The translations under genes were made by a program, and so were the position numbers. Source: PALSA-911 sp963743035 (GTDB taxonomy: Bacteria > Pseudomonadota > Alphaproteobacteria > Acetobacterales > Acetobacteraceae). From it: a stretch of DNA of 64,000 nucleotides. The stretch spans positions 310,001-374,000 of the forward strand of contig CAVUOB010000004.1 in assembly GCA_963743035.1 (NCBI GenBank), given 5' to 3'. The stretch's first letter is position 1. Every line of letters begins with the position of its first letter. Under the pieces are notes generated by a model, which saw nothing but the letters and a program-made list of their open reading frames with translations, searched no databases and was not told the DNA's origin. This document shows, one piece after another, positions 54,786-63,560 of this stretch.

Positions 54786-56654
54786 TCAGGCGTCGGTGTA
54801 CATGGTCTCGATCAGTTCCCGGTATTTCTCGTGCACAAAGGACCGTTTCAGTTTCATCGTCGGCGTCAGTTCCGGGTCTTCCGGCTCCAGCTTCTGTTCG
54901 ATCAGGCGGAAATGCTTAATCTGCTCGACCCTGGCGAATTTCTCGTTCACCCGTGTCAGTTCGCGCCCGATCAGCTTGCCGACTTCGGCCGAGCGCGCCA
55001 GGCTGGTGAAGTTGGAGAACGGGACATTGTTGTCCTGCGCCCATTTCTCCACGTTCTCGTGGTCGATCATGATCAGGCAGGACAGGTATTTGCGCTTGTC
55101 GCCGATCACCACGGCATCGGCGATGAAGGCGCTGAACTTCAGCTCGTTCTCCAGCTCGGACGGGGTGATGTTCTTGCCGCCGGAGGTGATGATGATGTCC
55201 TTCATCCGGTCCGTCACGCGCAGGAATCCGTCCTTGATCTCGCCGACATCGCCGGTGTGCAGCCAGCCGTCGCGGACGGTCTCGGCGGTCTTTTCCGGCG
55301 CGTTCCAGTAGCCCTGGAAGACGTGCTCGCCGCGCAGCAGCACCTCCCCCTGCGGCGACAGCCTCATCTCGCCATAGGGGATGCAGACGCCGACGGTGCC
55401 CAGCCTGATGTCGTCGACCGGCATGGCGGTGGCGACGCCGCCGCATTCGGTCTGGCCGTAGACTTCCAGCAGTGTCACGCCCAGCGCCAGGTACCAGCGG
55501 ATCAGTTCCGGGGAGATCGGCGCGGCGCCGACATAGGCCCAGCGGATGCGATCGAGGCCGATTTCCCGGCGCAGGCTGCCGAGCACGAAATAGCTGGCGA
55601 GCGCGTAGAGCAGGCGGTTGACAGCGCCCAGTGGCCGGCCGGCAACCCGCGCATCCGCCATGCGGAACCCGGCGCCGATCGCCCAGTGGTAGAATTGGCG
55701 TTGCAGCCAGGTGGCTTCCTGCACCGCGATCTGGATGCGGGAATAGAACCGTTCCCAGAAGCGCGGCACCGCCGTCATGATCGTCGGCTGCACCTCGCGC
55801 AGATTCTCGGCGATGGTTTCGGGGCCTTCGACATAGTTGCTGATGGTTCCCGCATACAGCGCGTAGTAGAGGCCGACGACGCGCTCCGCCACGTGGCACA
55901 TCGGCAGGAAGGCCAGCCGTTCGTCGCCCTCGCGCAGATCGGCCAGCCTGGTGCCGTTCACGCAATGGAACAGGATGTTGCGATGGCTAAGCATCGCGCC
56001 CTTGGGCTGGCCGGTGGTGCCGGAGGTATAGACCAGGATGGCGGTCTGCTCGCCCTGGATTCGCGCGATACCGGCCTCCCAGTCGCCGGGGTTGGCGCGG
56101 TCATGCGCTTCGCCGCGGGCCAGGAAGGCGGAGAAGCTTTCGCACATGGGATCGTCGAGGTCGCGCAGGCCGGTCATGTCGAAGATGACGATGCGTTCCA
56201 GCGCGGGACAGCCCGCCCTCGCCTCCAGCGCCTTGTCGAGCTGTTCCTCGTTCTCGACGAAGATGATCCTGGCGCCGCAATTGCCCAGCAGATAGGTCAC
56301 CTGCGCCGGCGCGTCGGTCGGGTAGATGCCGGCGGAGATGCCGCCGGCGCCGAGAATGCCGAGATCCGCGTATACCCATTCCGGCCCGGTCTCGGCCAGC
56401 ACCGCGCCGACATCACCGGGGGCGAAGCCGAGCGCCTTCAGGCCCATGCCGACCTTGCGGGCATGGGTGGCGAGCCCGCTCCAGCTCTCTTCCTTCCAGA
56501 TGCCGCGGTCCTTCTTGCGCAGGATCGTCTTGTCGCCATGCGCGCCGGCACGGGCCAGCAGCATCGACGGGACGCTGACGCCGATCGCGTCGTCCTCATA
56601 GGCGACGCATTGCCGCCCGTCCTCGGCGGTCCAGCGCCGTTCCCGCAAGCTCAT
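54786..56654 (-). CDS. Long-chain-type acyl-CoA synthetase (AMP-forming)
   Basis: This 622-residue ANL enzyme has its P-loop in VYTSGTTGQPKGAMLSHRN. Further motifs are VPRFWERFYSRIQI, A5 LEVYGQTECGG, WLHTGDVGEIKDGFLRVTDR and GGKNITPSELENELK. Large insert segments are typical of FadD/ACSL-like enzymes. It would activate an imported carboxylic acid. The start overlaps the livF stop (ATGA), so it is coupled to the transporter, a pattern often seen for aromatic or branched acid uptake systems. Confidence 0.88.
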   Translation of the reverse strand: MSLRERRWTAEDGRQCVAYEDDAIGVSVPSMLLARAGAHGDKTILRKKDRGIWKEESWSGLATHARKVGMGLKALGFAPGDVGAVLAETGPEWVYADLGILGAGGISAGIYPTDAPAQVTYLLGNCGARIIFVENEEQLDKALEARAGCPALERIVIFDMTGLRDLDDPMCESFSAFLARGEAHDRANPGDWEAGIARIQGEQTAILVYTSGTTGQPKGAMLSHRNILFHCVNGTRLADLREGDERLAFLPMCHVAERVVGLYYALYAGTISNYVEGPETIAENLREVQPTIMTAVPRFWERFYSRIQIAVQEATWLQRQFYHWAIGAGFRMADARVAGRPLGAVNRLLYALASYFVLGSLRREIGLDRIRWAYVGAAPISPELIRWYLALGVTLLEVYGQTECGGVATAMPVDDIRLGTVGVCIPYGEMRLSPQGEVLLRGEHVFQGYWNAPEKTAETVRDGWLHTGDVGEIKDGFLRVTDRMKDIIITSGGKNITPSELENELKFSAFIADAVVIGDKRKYLSCLIMIDHENVEKWAQDNNVPFSNFTSLARSAEVGKLIGRELTRVNEKFARVEQIKHFRLIEQKLEPEDPELTPTMKLKRSFVHEKYRELIETMYTDA

Positions 56655-57442
56655 CGCCACAGTTTCTTCCTCTTCCAGCGCCGTCCCGCCCGTACCCCTT
56701 CCTGCTTCTGGCCGAGATAGAATTCCTTGATGTCGTCCTTTTCCATCAATTCGGCGCAGGGGCCTTCCATGACGATGCGTCCGACCTCGATGATGTAGCC
56801 GTAATCGGCGGTCTTCAGCGCGATATGGGCGTTCTGCTCCACCAGCAGGATCGCCACGCCGCGCTCGCGGTTGATGCGCCGGACGATATCGAAGATCTGT
56901 GAAACCAGCAGCGGCGACAGCCCGAGCGAGGGCTCGTCCAGCAGCAGCAGCTTGGGCCGGCCCATCAGGGCGCGGCTGATCGCGAGCATCTGCTGCTCCC
57001 CGCCCGACATCTGTCCGGCGCGCTGGTGCTGACGTTCCTTCAGGCGGGGGAAATAATCGTAGCACATCTCCAGATCCTGGGCGATTTCGGCCTTGTCGCG
57101 CCGCGAATAGGATCCCATCACCAGGTTCTCGTGCACGGTCAGGAACGGGAACACCTCCCGCCCCTCCGGCGAATGGCAGATGCCGCGGCGCATCACCTTG
57201 TCGGGCGACATGCGCATGATGTCGTGGCCGTCGAAATGGATCTGCCCGCGCTCGGGGTCCATCACGCCGGAGATGGTCTTCAGGATCGTGGTCTTGCCCG
57301 CGCCGTTGGCGCCGAGCACGGTGACGATCCGGCCTTGCGGCACCTCCAGCGAAATGCCGCGGATGGCCTGGATCGGGCCGTAGAAGGTTTCGATGTTGGA
57401 AACCGACAGCAGCGGCTCGGAGGCCTGAAAATCCGCGTTCAT
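56651..57442 (-). CDS. livF: LIV-type ABC transporter ATP-binding protein LivF
   Basis: This 263-residue ATPase has Walker A GANGAGKTT, signature MSGGEQQMLAISRALMG, Walker B LLLLDEPSLGLSP and the H-loop region LLVEQNAHIAL. The basic C-terminal tail (GRRWKRKKLWR) is longer than usual. It overlaps livG upstream and the acyl-CoA synthetase downstream, each by the four bases ATGA. Confidence 0.92.
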   Translation of the reverse strand: MNADFQASEPLLSVSNIETFYGPIQAIRGISLEVPQGRIVTVLGANGAGKTTILKTISGVMDPERGQIHFDGHDIMRMSPDKVMRRGICHSPEGREVFPFLTVHENLVMGSYSRRDKAEIAQDLEMCYDYFPRLKERQHQRAGQMSGGEQQMLAISRALMGRPKLLLLDEPSLGLSPLLVSQIFDIVRRINRERGVAILLVEQNAHIALKTADYGYIIEVGRIVMEGPCAELMEKDDIKEFYLGQKQEGVRAGRRWKRKKLWR

Positions 57443-58218
57443 GCCTCCCCCCCGAGATAGGCGCGGATCACTTCCGGATCGGCCTGCACCTCCGCCGCCG
57501 TGCCGGTGGCGAGGACGCGGCCGTAGTTCAGCGCCATCACCCGGTCCGCGACCGCGCTGACCAGGCTCATGTCGTGCTCCACCATGATGACGGTGATGCC
57601 GAGATCCTTCTTGATGTCGTCGATCCAGAAGCCCATCACCTCGGTCTCCTCGACATTCAGGCCGGAGGACGGCTCATCGAGCAGCAGCAGCTTCGGCTCG
57701 GTGCACAGCGCGCGGCCGAGTTCGACGATCTTGCGCACGCCGTAGGGCAGATTGGCGATCAGGGTGTCGCGGTAGCGCTGCAGTTCCAGGAAGTCGATGA
57801 CATCCTCGACCTTTTCGCGATGCGCGATTTCCGCGCGGCGGACATTGGGCAGGTAGCAGAGCTGGGAGAGGATGCCGACCTTGGCGTGGCAATGCCGCCC
57901 GATCAGCAGGTTCTGCAGCACCGAGGCATTGGCGAACAGCTCGATGTTCTGGAAGGTCCGGGCGATGCCAAGCCCGGCGATTTTGTGCGGCGCGACGTCG
58001 GTGATGTCCTGGCCCATGAACATCAGCTTGCCTTCGGAGGGCGGATAGATGCGGCTGATCAGGTTGAAGATCGTGGTCTTGCCGGCGCCGTTCGGACCGA
58101 TGATGCAGAACACCTCACCGGGGCGCACGTCGAAGCTGACATTGTCGACGGCGCGGATGCCGCCGAAGCGGATGGCGATCTGCTGCGCCTCGAACACGTT
58201 TCCGGTATATGCGCTCAC
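57439..58218 (-). CDS. livG: LIV-type ABC transporter ATP-binding protein LivG
   Basis: This 259-residue ATPase has Walker A GPNGAGKTTIFNLISRIYPP, GLGIARTFQNIELFANASVL, a degenerate signature (LPYGVRKIVELGRAL), Walker B LLLLDEPSSGLNVEET and VMVEHDMSLVSAVADRVMAL. The start is taken as a GTG overlapping the livM stop (GTGA), which matches the coupled layout of the operon; no ATG fits as well. Confidence 0.9.
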   Translation of the reverse strand: MSAYTGNVFEAQQIAIRFGGIRAVDNVSFDVRPGEVFCIIGPNGAGKTTIFNLISRIYPPSEGKLMFMGQDITDVAPHKIAGLGIARTFQNIELFANASVLQNLLIGRHCHAKVGILSQLCYLPNVRRAEIAHREKVEDVIDFLELQRYRDTLIANLPYGVRKIVELGRALCTEPKLLLLDEPSSGLNVEETEVMGFWIDDIKKDLGITVIMVEHDMSLVSAVADRVMALNYGRVLATGTAAEVQADPEVIRAYLGGEA

Positions 58219-59291
58219 CGCAGCCGCTCCGTCTTGGTGTAGCTCTTCTGCCGCTTGAACGTGCTGGCCTTGTACAGCGGGAAATGGAGGAAATAGGCCT
58301 TCAGCTTGAGCCAACGGCCATAGATGCCGCCGGGCTCGAACAGGATGAACAGCACCAGGATCAGGCCGAACAGCGCCGGCTCCAGCCCCGGCAGCCGGCC
58401 GATGCCGAACGGCAGGTCATCGCGCACGATGGCGATCGCCTGCGGCAGCAGGCGCACGAAGATGGCGCCGAAGATCGCGCCATGCAGGGAGCCGATGCCG
58501 CCGACGAACACGATGGTGACGAACTGGATGGACAGCAGGATGTCGAACGCATCCGGCGCCAGGAAGCGCACGTAATGCGCGAACATCGCCCCGGCCAGGC
58601 CGGTGATGCCCGCCGAGATGGCGAAGGCAATGGATTTGTACATCGCCAGGTTGATGCCCATGGACTGGGCGGAGATCTCGCTGTCGCGGATCGCCACCAG
58701 CGCGCGGCCGAGCGGGGAGCGCAGCAGGTTGACCATCACCCACAGCACGAAGATCAGCACCAGCAGGGCGGCGTAGTAGGTGCCGAACACGCCCTCCAGC
58801 TTTATCCCGAGGAAGGTCGGGGTCTGCACCGCAAAGCCGTCGAAGCCGCCGGTGACGGAGGTCCATTTGGAGAAGACATTGGCCATGATGCCGCCGAAGG
58901 CCAGCGTGGCGATGGCGAGATACAGGCCGCTCATGCGCAATGTCGGCACGCCGATGGCGATGCCGGCCAGTGCCGTCAGGATGCCGGCGGCGGGCAGGGT
59001 CAGCGCGAAAGGCACGCCCTGGGCCAGCAGCACCGCGTTGGTGTAGGCGCCGATGCCGAGGAAGGCGGCGTGGCCCAGGCTGACCAGGCCGGTATAGCCG
59101 ATCAGCAGCATCAGCCCGACGCCGGCGATGGCGAACACGAACACGCCGGCGAGCTCGCCGACATAGAACTCACCGGCGACCAGCGGCAGCACCAGCATCA
59201 CGACGGCCAGCAGCGCGTACCAGAAGATGTCGCCGCCATGGCGCCATACGCGCAGATCCTGCCTGTAGGCGGTCTTGAAAAGATAGCGCAT
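58215..59291 (-). CDS. livM: LIV-type ABC transporter permease LivM
   Basis: This 358-residue permease has about 9-10 membrane helices. Family segments are IGYTGLVSLGHAAFLGIGAY, LYLAIATLAFGGIMANVFSK, SPLGRALVAIRDSEISAQSM, and GGIGSLHGAIFGAIFVRLLP (EAA-like loop). The hydrophilic end (FKRQKSYTKTERLR) faces the cytoplasm. It starts 4 bp after the livH stop. Confidence 0.92.
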   Translation of the reverse strand: MRYLFKTAYRQDLRVWRHGGDIFWYALLAVVMLVLPLVAGEFYVGELAGVFVFAIAGVGLMLLIGYTGLVSLGHAAFLGIGAYTNAVLLAQGVPFALTLPAAGILTALAGIAIGVPTLRMSGLYLAIATLAFGGIMANVFSKWTSVTGGFDGFAVQTPTFLGIKLEGVFGTYYAALLVLIFVLWVMVNLLRSPLGRALVAIRDSEISAQSMGINLAMYKSIAFAISAGITGLAGAMFAHYVRFLAPDAFDILLSIQFVTIVFVGGIGSLHGAIFGAIFVRLLPQAIAIVRDDLPFGIGRLPGLEPALFGLILVLFILFEPGGIYGRWLKLKAYFLHFPLYKASTFKRQKSYTKTERLR

Positions 59292-59295
59292 GGGT

Positions 59296-60177
59296 TCAGA
59301 CCCGCTTTCGGATGGTCTGGCCGAACAGGCCTTGCGGTCTGAGCACCAGCACGCCGAGCAGCACCACGTTGGAAGTTACGTCCTGCGTGCCCGGCGGCAG
59401 GAAATAGCCGGCGAGCTGCTCCACCACGCCGATGATGACGCCGCCGACGAGCGCTCCGGGGATCGAGCCGAAACCGCCCAGCACTGCCGCGGCGAAGGCC
59501 TTGATGCCGAGGAAGCCCATGTTCACGTCGATCATCGACACCGGAGAGAGCAGGATGCCGGCCACCGCCGCAACGCCGGCGCTGATCGCCCAGATCAGCG
59601 AGAACACGGTGCGGACGGGAATGCCCATGTAATAGGCCGCGAGCTGGTTCTGCGAGGACGCCTGCATGGCGATGCCCAGCCTTGTCTTGCTGAAGAACAG
59701 GTACAGCACGCCGCATAGCAGCACGGTGCCGACGATGATGGACAGATTGTCCTGGCCCAGCACCACGTTGCCGAACTTGCTGACCCGGTTGGTGAAGGGC
59801 GTCTCGAAAGCGATGGAGTCATAGCCCCAGCCGATGCCCGCCGCGGCGCGGAAGATGAACCCGAGGCCGAGCGTGAGCATCACCACCGCGAATTGCGGCT
59901 GGCCGATGACCCGGCGCAGGATGACGACATCGAGCAGGAAGCCGAAGGCGGCGGTTACCGCGACGGCGCAGAGCGCGCCGAGCCAGTAATTCATGCCCAA
60001 GGTGGAAATGAAGCTGAAGGCGGCAAAGCCGCCCAGCATCATGATGTCCCCCTGGGCAAAGTTCACCATCTCGGTGGCTTTGTAGATCAGCACGAAGCCG
60101 AGCGCGATCAGCCCATAGATGCAGCCGGCGGCCGATCCATTCACGACGAGTTGTAGAATACGCGCGGCATCTTCCAC
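59296..60177 (-). CDS. livH: LIV-type ABC transporter permease LivH
   Basis: This 293-residue permease has family features: VNGSAAGCIYGLIALGFVLI, YKATEMVNFAQGDIMMLGGF, ISAGVAAVAGILLSPVSMID and AAVLGGFGSIPGALVGGVII. With LivM, LivG and LivF it forms a complete importer core; the three tandem binding proteins downstream are its likely ligand receptors. A 143-bp gap separates it from the sucD-like gene upstream on the same strand. Confidence 0.92.
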   Translation of the reverse strand: MEDAARILQLVVNGSAAGCIYGLIALGFVLIYKATEMVNFAQGDIMMLGGFAAFSFISTLGMNYWLGALCAVAVTAAFGFLLDVVILRRVIGQPQFAVVMLTLGLGFIFRAAAGIGWGYDSIAFETPFTNRVSKFGNVVLGQDNLSIIVGTVLLCGVLYLFFSKTRLGIAMQASSQNQLAAYYMGIPVRTVFSLIWAISAGVAAVAGILLSPVSMIDVNMGFLGIKAFAAAVLGGFGSIPGALVGGVIIGVVEQLAGYFLPPGTQDVTSNVVLLGVLVLRPQGLFGQTIRKRV

Positions 60178-60320
60178 CCGTTCACGTCTCCCTAGCGCAG
60201 TCCTGATGCGGATTGCAGATTTATCGTTGCCGGCAGCTTAGGCAGCACGTGCAACGACCGTCAATCGGGAGTGTGAACGGATGGCGCCGGAGGGATGGCC
60301 TCCGGTTCAGCGCGCCGCCA

Positions 60321-61196
60321 TCAGGCGCCGAGGTCGCGGACGCAGGCGGTAACCAGATCCTCGATGGAGGCGAACACCCCTGCCCCGGCGGCGCGCAGGC
60401 GAGCATGCTTGGAGGCCAGCGTGCCGGTCTCGCCATAGGTCAGCGCGCCGGCATGGCCCATGGACACGCCCTCCTTGGCTTCCTTGCCGGCGACGATGGC
60501 GTAGACCGGCTTGCGGATGGCGGCGCTGGCCAGCGCATCGGCGAATTCCTCCTCCTCGTCGCCGCCGACCTCGCCGACCAGCACGATGCCCCTGGTGCGC
60601 TCGTTCTCCAGGAACGGGGTCAGCAGGTCGGCGAAGCGCACGCCCTTCACCGCGTCCCCGCCGACGCCGACCCAGAAACTCTGGCCGATGCCCTCCCGGG
60701 CCAGGCGGTAGCCGACCTCGTAGGACAGGGTGCCGCTCTTGGACATCAGCGCCAGCGGCCCCGGATGCAGCGAGACATTGGGAAGGAAGCCGAGCTTCAT
60801 CTCCCCGGGCACCGCCAGGCCCGGGGTGGAGGCGCCGACCCAGATGGCGCCGGCGGCACGCACCGCGCGGCCGGTATGGATGGCGTCGTGCACCGGAACG
60901 CCTTCGGCGATGGTAACGACCAGCCGGATGCCGGCCGCGACCGCTTCGCTCACGGCGCGCAGCACGTCCGCCGGCGGCACCATGGCGATGGAGGCGACCG
61001 CGCCGGTGGCGGCGACCGCGGCGGCGCAATCGGTGAAGACGGGAATGCCATCCACCTCCGCGATGTCCGCGCGGGCGGCGACGCCGGCGACGATGTTGGT
61101 GCCGAATGCGCGCATGTTGCGCGTATGCGCGCGACCCATGCGCCCGGTGATGCCCTGCACCAGCACGGGGGTGGCGCGGGTGAGCGAGGTGATCAT
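60321..61196 (-). CDS. Succinyl-CoA ligase alpha-subunit-like (CoA-binding) protein
   Basis: This 291-residue protein resembles SucD. It has VLVQGITGRMGRAHTRNMRA at the N-terminal CoA-binding fold, VVTIAEGVPVHD, the phosphate-binding loop MSKSGTLSYEVGYRL and the catalytic phospho-His in VSMGHAGALTYGE. It is a divergent paralogue likely to act with the beta-like subunit on an acid other than succinate (malate-CoA ligase and similar enzymes are precedents). Start overlaps the sucC-like stop (ATGA). Confidence 0.82.
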   Translation of the reverse strand: MITSLTRATPVLVQGITGRMGRAHTRNMRAFGTNIVAGVAARADIAEVDGIPVFTDCAAAVAATGAVASIAMVPPADVLRAVSEAVAAGIRLVVTIAEGVPVHDAIHTGRAVRAAGAIWVGASTPGLAVPGEMKLGFLPNVSLHPGPLALMSKSGTLSYEVGYRLAREGIGQSFWVGVGGDAVKGVRFADLLTPFLENERTRGIVLVGEVGGDEEEEFADALASAAIRKPVYAIVAGKEAKEGVSMGHAGALTYGETGTLASKHARLRAAGAGVFASIEDLVTACVRDLGA

Positions 61197-62332
61197 GCGG
61201 CGATCCTTCCGGTGGCCCGGGCCACGTGGCCGAGGGCCGCGTCCAGATCTTCCTCCACCGCCATGCCCGGCATGCGCTCGGCCAGGATGGATTTCGCGGT
61301 GGCGGCGCCATTGCCCACGAGGCGGGCGACGATGGGTATTTTCAGCTCCGGTGATCCTTCGATGGCGTCGGCCAGCAATCCGGCGAATTCGCCGAGATCG
61401 GTGATGCCGGCGAAGATGTTCACCAGGATCACCTTCACCGACGGGCGGGCGGCGATCCAGGACAGCACGCGCATCAGCCGCACCGGGCTGCCACGGAACT
61501 GGCCGGTGCGGATGTCGCAGAAATTCAGCGGCTTGCCGCCGCGCGCGGTCATCTCGTCGATCAGCATCATCGACAGCCCGGCGCCGGTGGTGACCAGGCC
61601 GATCTCGCCCTGGGGATCGAGTTCCACATAGTCGAAACCTTCCTCTATCTTGCGGCAGGCATCGGCGTAGATGCCGGGACGGGCGGCGATCATGGCGGCG
61701 ATTTCCGGCTGGCGGTCGACGGCGCTGAGGTCGACGACCACCTTGGCATCGCCGGCCACCACGCCTTCCGGGGAAACGAATAGCGGGTTGATCTCGGCCA
61801 GCATCAGTTCGCGTTCGATCAGCATCCGCGCCAGCTTGCGGCCGGTGTCGGCCAGGGCGGCCCGGATCGGTTCGGGTTCGCCGGCGACCAGCTCCGCCAC
61901 CGCGTCGCCGATGGCCTGGATGTCCGGCGGGCAGAGCCGGCCGGCGATGGTTCCGGCCTGCTCCACCTCCATGCCGCCGGCGGCGAGATAGATCGCGCGC
62001 ACGCCGTAGCTGGGGGGATCGAGCATCAGGGCCAGATAGCGCTCCTCGCCCCTTGCGGCCTGTTCGACCAGCACGGCCTCCACTTCATGGCCCTTCAGCC
62101 GGCTGCCGAGCATGGATCGCGCGGCCTCGGCCACGGCTTGCGCGCTGTCGCAGCGACGGATGCCGCCGGCCCTGCCGCGCCCGCCGATCGGGATCTGCGC
62201 CTTGACCATCCACGGGCCGTTGCCCGGCAGATCACCGGCCGCTTCGCCGGCGAGTAGCACACGGCCCGGGGGAACGGGGATGCCGCAGGCGGCAAACAGG
62301 GCTTTGCCGTCCGCCTCGATCAGCAGCATCAA
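61193..62332 (-). CDS. Succinyl-CoA ligase beta-subunit-like (ATP-grasp) protein
   Basis: This 379-residue ATP-grasp protein resembles SucC: residues 1-230 form the ATP-grasp domain (GPWMVKAQIPIGGRGRAGGI, LAEINPLFVSPEGVVAGDAK), and the C-terminal half is a CoA-ligase domain (EIGLVTTGAGLSMMLIDEMT, FCDIRTG, VNIFAGITDLGEFA). Several family positions differ from housekeeping SucC, so an alternative acid is likely. It is coupled to the dehydrogenase upstream and the alpha-like subunit downstream, both by ATGA overlaps. Confidence 0.82.
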   Translation of the reverse strand: MMLLIEADGKALFAACGIPVPPGRVLLAGEAAGDLPGNGPWMVKAQIPIGGRGRAGGIRRCDSAQAVAEAARSMLGSRLKGHEVEAVLVEQAARGEERYLALMLDPPSYGVRAIYLAAGGMEVEQAGTIAGRLCPPDIQAIGDAVAELVAGEPEPIRAALADTGRKLARMLIERELMLAEINPLFVSPEGVVAGDAKVVVDLSAVDRQPEIAAMIAARPGIYADACRKIEEGFDYVELDPQGEIGLVTTGAGLSMMLIDEMTARGGKPLNFCDIRTGQFRGSPVRLMRVLSWIAARPSVKVILVNIFAGITDLGEFAGLLADAIEGSPELKIPIVARLVGNGAATAKSILAERMPGMAVEEDLDAALGHVARATGRIAA

Positions 62333-63495
62333 TACGTGTCCAGGCCGGCGATGCCCTGGTGCGGGTCGAGGTCACCGACGATCTTCTTGCCGATGAGGTC
62401 GCGCAGCGTCTCCGTCGCCCCGCCGCCGAGCGAGCCGTAGCGCGCGCCGCGATACAGCCGGGAGACCGCGTATTCGTCGGTGAAGCCGTAGCCGCCATGG
62501 AGCTGCACCGCCTCGCTGGTCACCCGCAGCGCCATTTCGTTATTGAACACTTTCGCCGTCGCCGACAGGAACGGATCGGGGAACGGGTTGGCGGTCAGGC
62601 AGGCGCGGTACAGCAGGCCGCGCCCGGCCTCGATGTCCTTGAACATGTCGGCGAGCTTCCAGCGCACGCCCTGTTTGTCCGATATGGGCGCGCCAAAGAC
62701 CGCGCGTTCCCGGACATAGTTGACCGCTTCGTCGAACGCGCCTTCGGCCAGACCGAGCGAAATGGACGGGTTCAGGCAGCGCTGGGTGTTGAAGGCCGAC
62801 AGCAGCTTGCGGAACCCGTCCTCGCGAAGGACGAGATTCTCGATCGGCAGTTCGCAATCGTCGAACTGGATTTCGTGCAGATTTTCCCCGCCCATGGTGT
62901 GGTAGGTGCCGGTGACCGCGAAGCCGGGGGTGCCGGCTTCCAGCAGCACGCAGCCGATGCCCTCGCGGCCCGGGCGGCCGTCGATGCGGGTGAAGACGAC
63001 GAACATGCCGGCTTCCGGCGCGCGGCTGATCAGCGTCTTGGTGCCCTTCAGGATGACGCGGTCGCCGACGATGCGCGCATTGGTGCGGAAATTCGCCACA
63101 TCGGTGCCGGCATGCGGCTCGGTCATGCAGATCGCCAGGATGCAGTCGCCGGACACCACGCGGGGCAGGATGCGCTCCTTGATGCTGTCCGGGGCGTAGC
63201 GGGCGATCACGCGGGTCTGCACGCCGGCCTCGCCCAGCACCGCCATTGCGGTCGGGTAGCAGACCTTGGCGATCTCCTCGAGGATCAGCGCGGTGTCGAA
63301 CACCGGCAGGCCGAGGCCGCCGTACTCCTCCGGCACGGTCATGCCGAGCACGCCGAGGGCGGCGAGCTTCTTCATGTTGTCCCAGGGGAAGGTGCCGTCC
63401 ATGTATCGGCCGGCATTGGGCTTGAACTCGTTCTGCGCGAGATCGCGGACCGCAGCGACCATTTCGCGCTGTTCCGTGCCGATCCTAAAATCCAT
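62329..63495 (-). CDS. Acyl-CoA dehydrogenase
   Basis: This 388-residue flavoenzyme has the three-part family layout: an N-terminal helical domain (FKPNAGRYMDGTFPWDNMKK), the FAD-binding middle (CMTEPHAGTDVANFRT, TKTLISRAPEAGMFVVFTRI) and the C-terminal helical domain (RAVFGAPISDKQGVRWKLAD, EAVQLHGGYGFTDEY). Near the end the sequence is LGGGATETLRD, so the usual MCAD-type catalytic Glu position appears to be Gly and the base may lie elsewhere. It heads the dehydrogenase, sucC-like, sucD-like block. Confidence 0.87.
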   Translation of the reverse strand: MDFRIGTEQREMVAAVRDLAQNEFKPNAGRYMDGTFPWDNMKKLAALGVLGMTVPEEYGGLGLPVFDTALILEEIAKVCYPTAMAVLGEAGVQTRVIARYAPDSIKERILPRVVSGDCILAICMTEPHAGTDVANFRTNARIVGDRVILKGTKTLISRAPEAGMFVVFTRIDGRPGREGIGCVLLEAGTPGFAVTGTYHTMGGENLHEIQFDDCELPIENLVLREDGFRKLLSAFNTQRCLNPSISLGLAEGAFDEAVNYVRERAVFGAPISDKQGVRWKLADMFKDIEAGRGLLYRACLTANPFPDPFLSATAKVFNNEMALRVTSEAVQLHGGYGFTDEYAVSRLYRGARYGSLGGGATETLRDLIGKKIVGDLDPHQGIAGLDTY

Positions 63496-63560
63496 CCAGG
63501 CTTCCCCCCATTCTTGGCGGGGGGAGATTGCCCCGGTACTGGCAGGGCGTCGAGATAGGC

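Noticed and set aside
52338..56720. 1,460-codon open frame opposite the binding proteins and acyl-CoA synthetase
   Set aside because: It is antisense to four clear genes, and its apparent repeats only mirror the tandem binding-protein paralogues.
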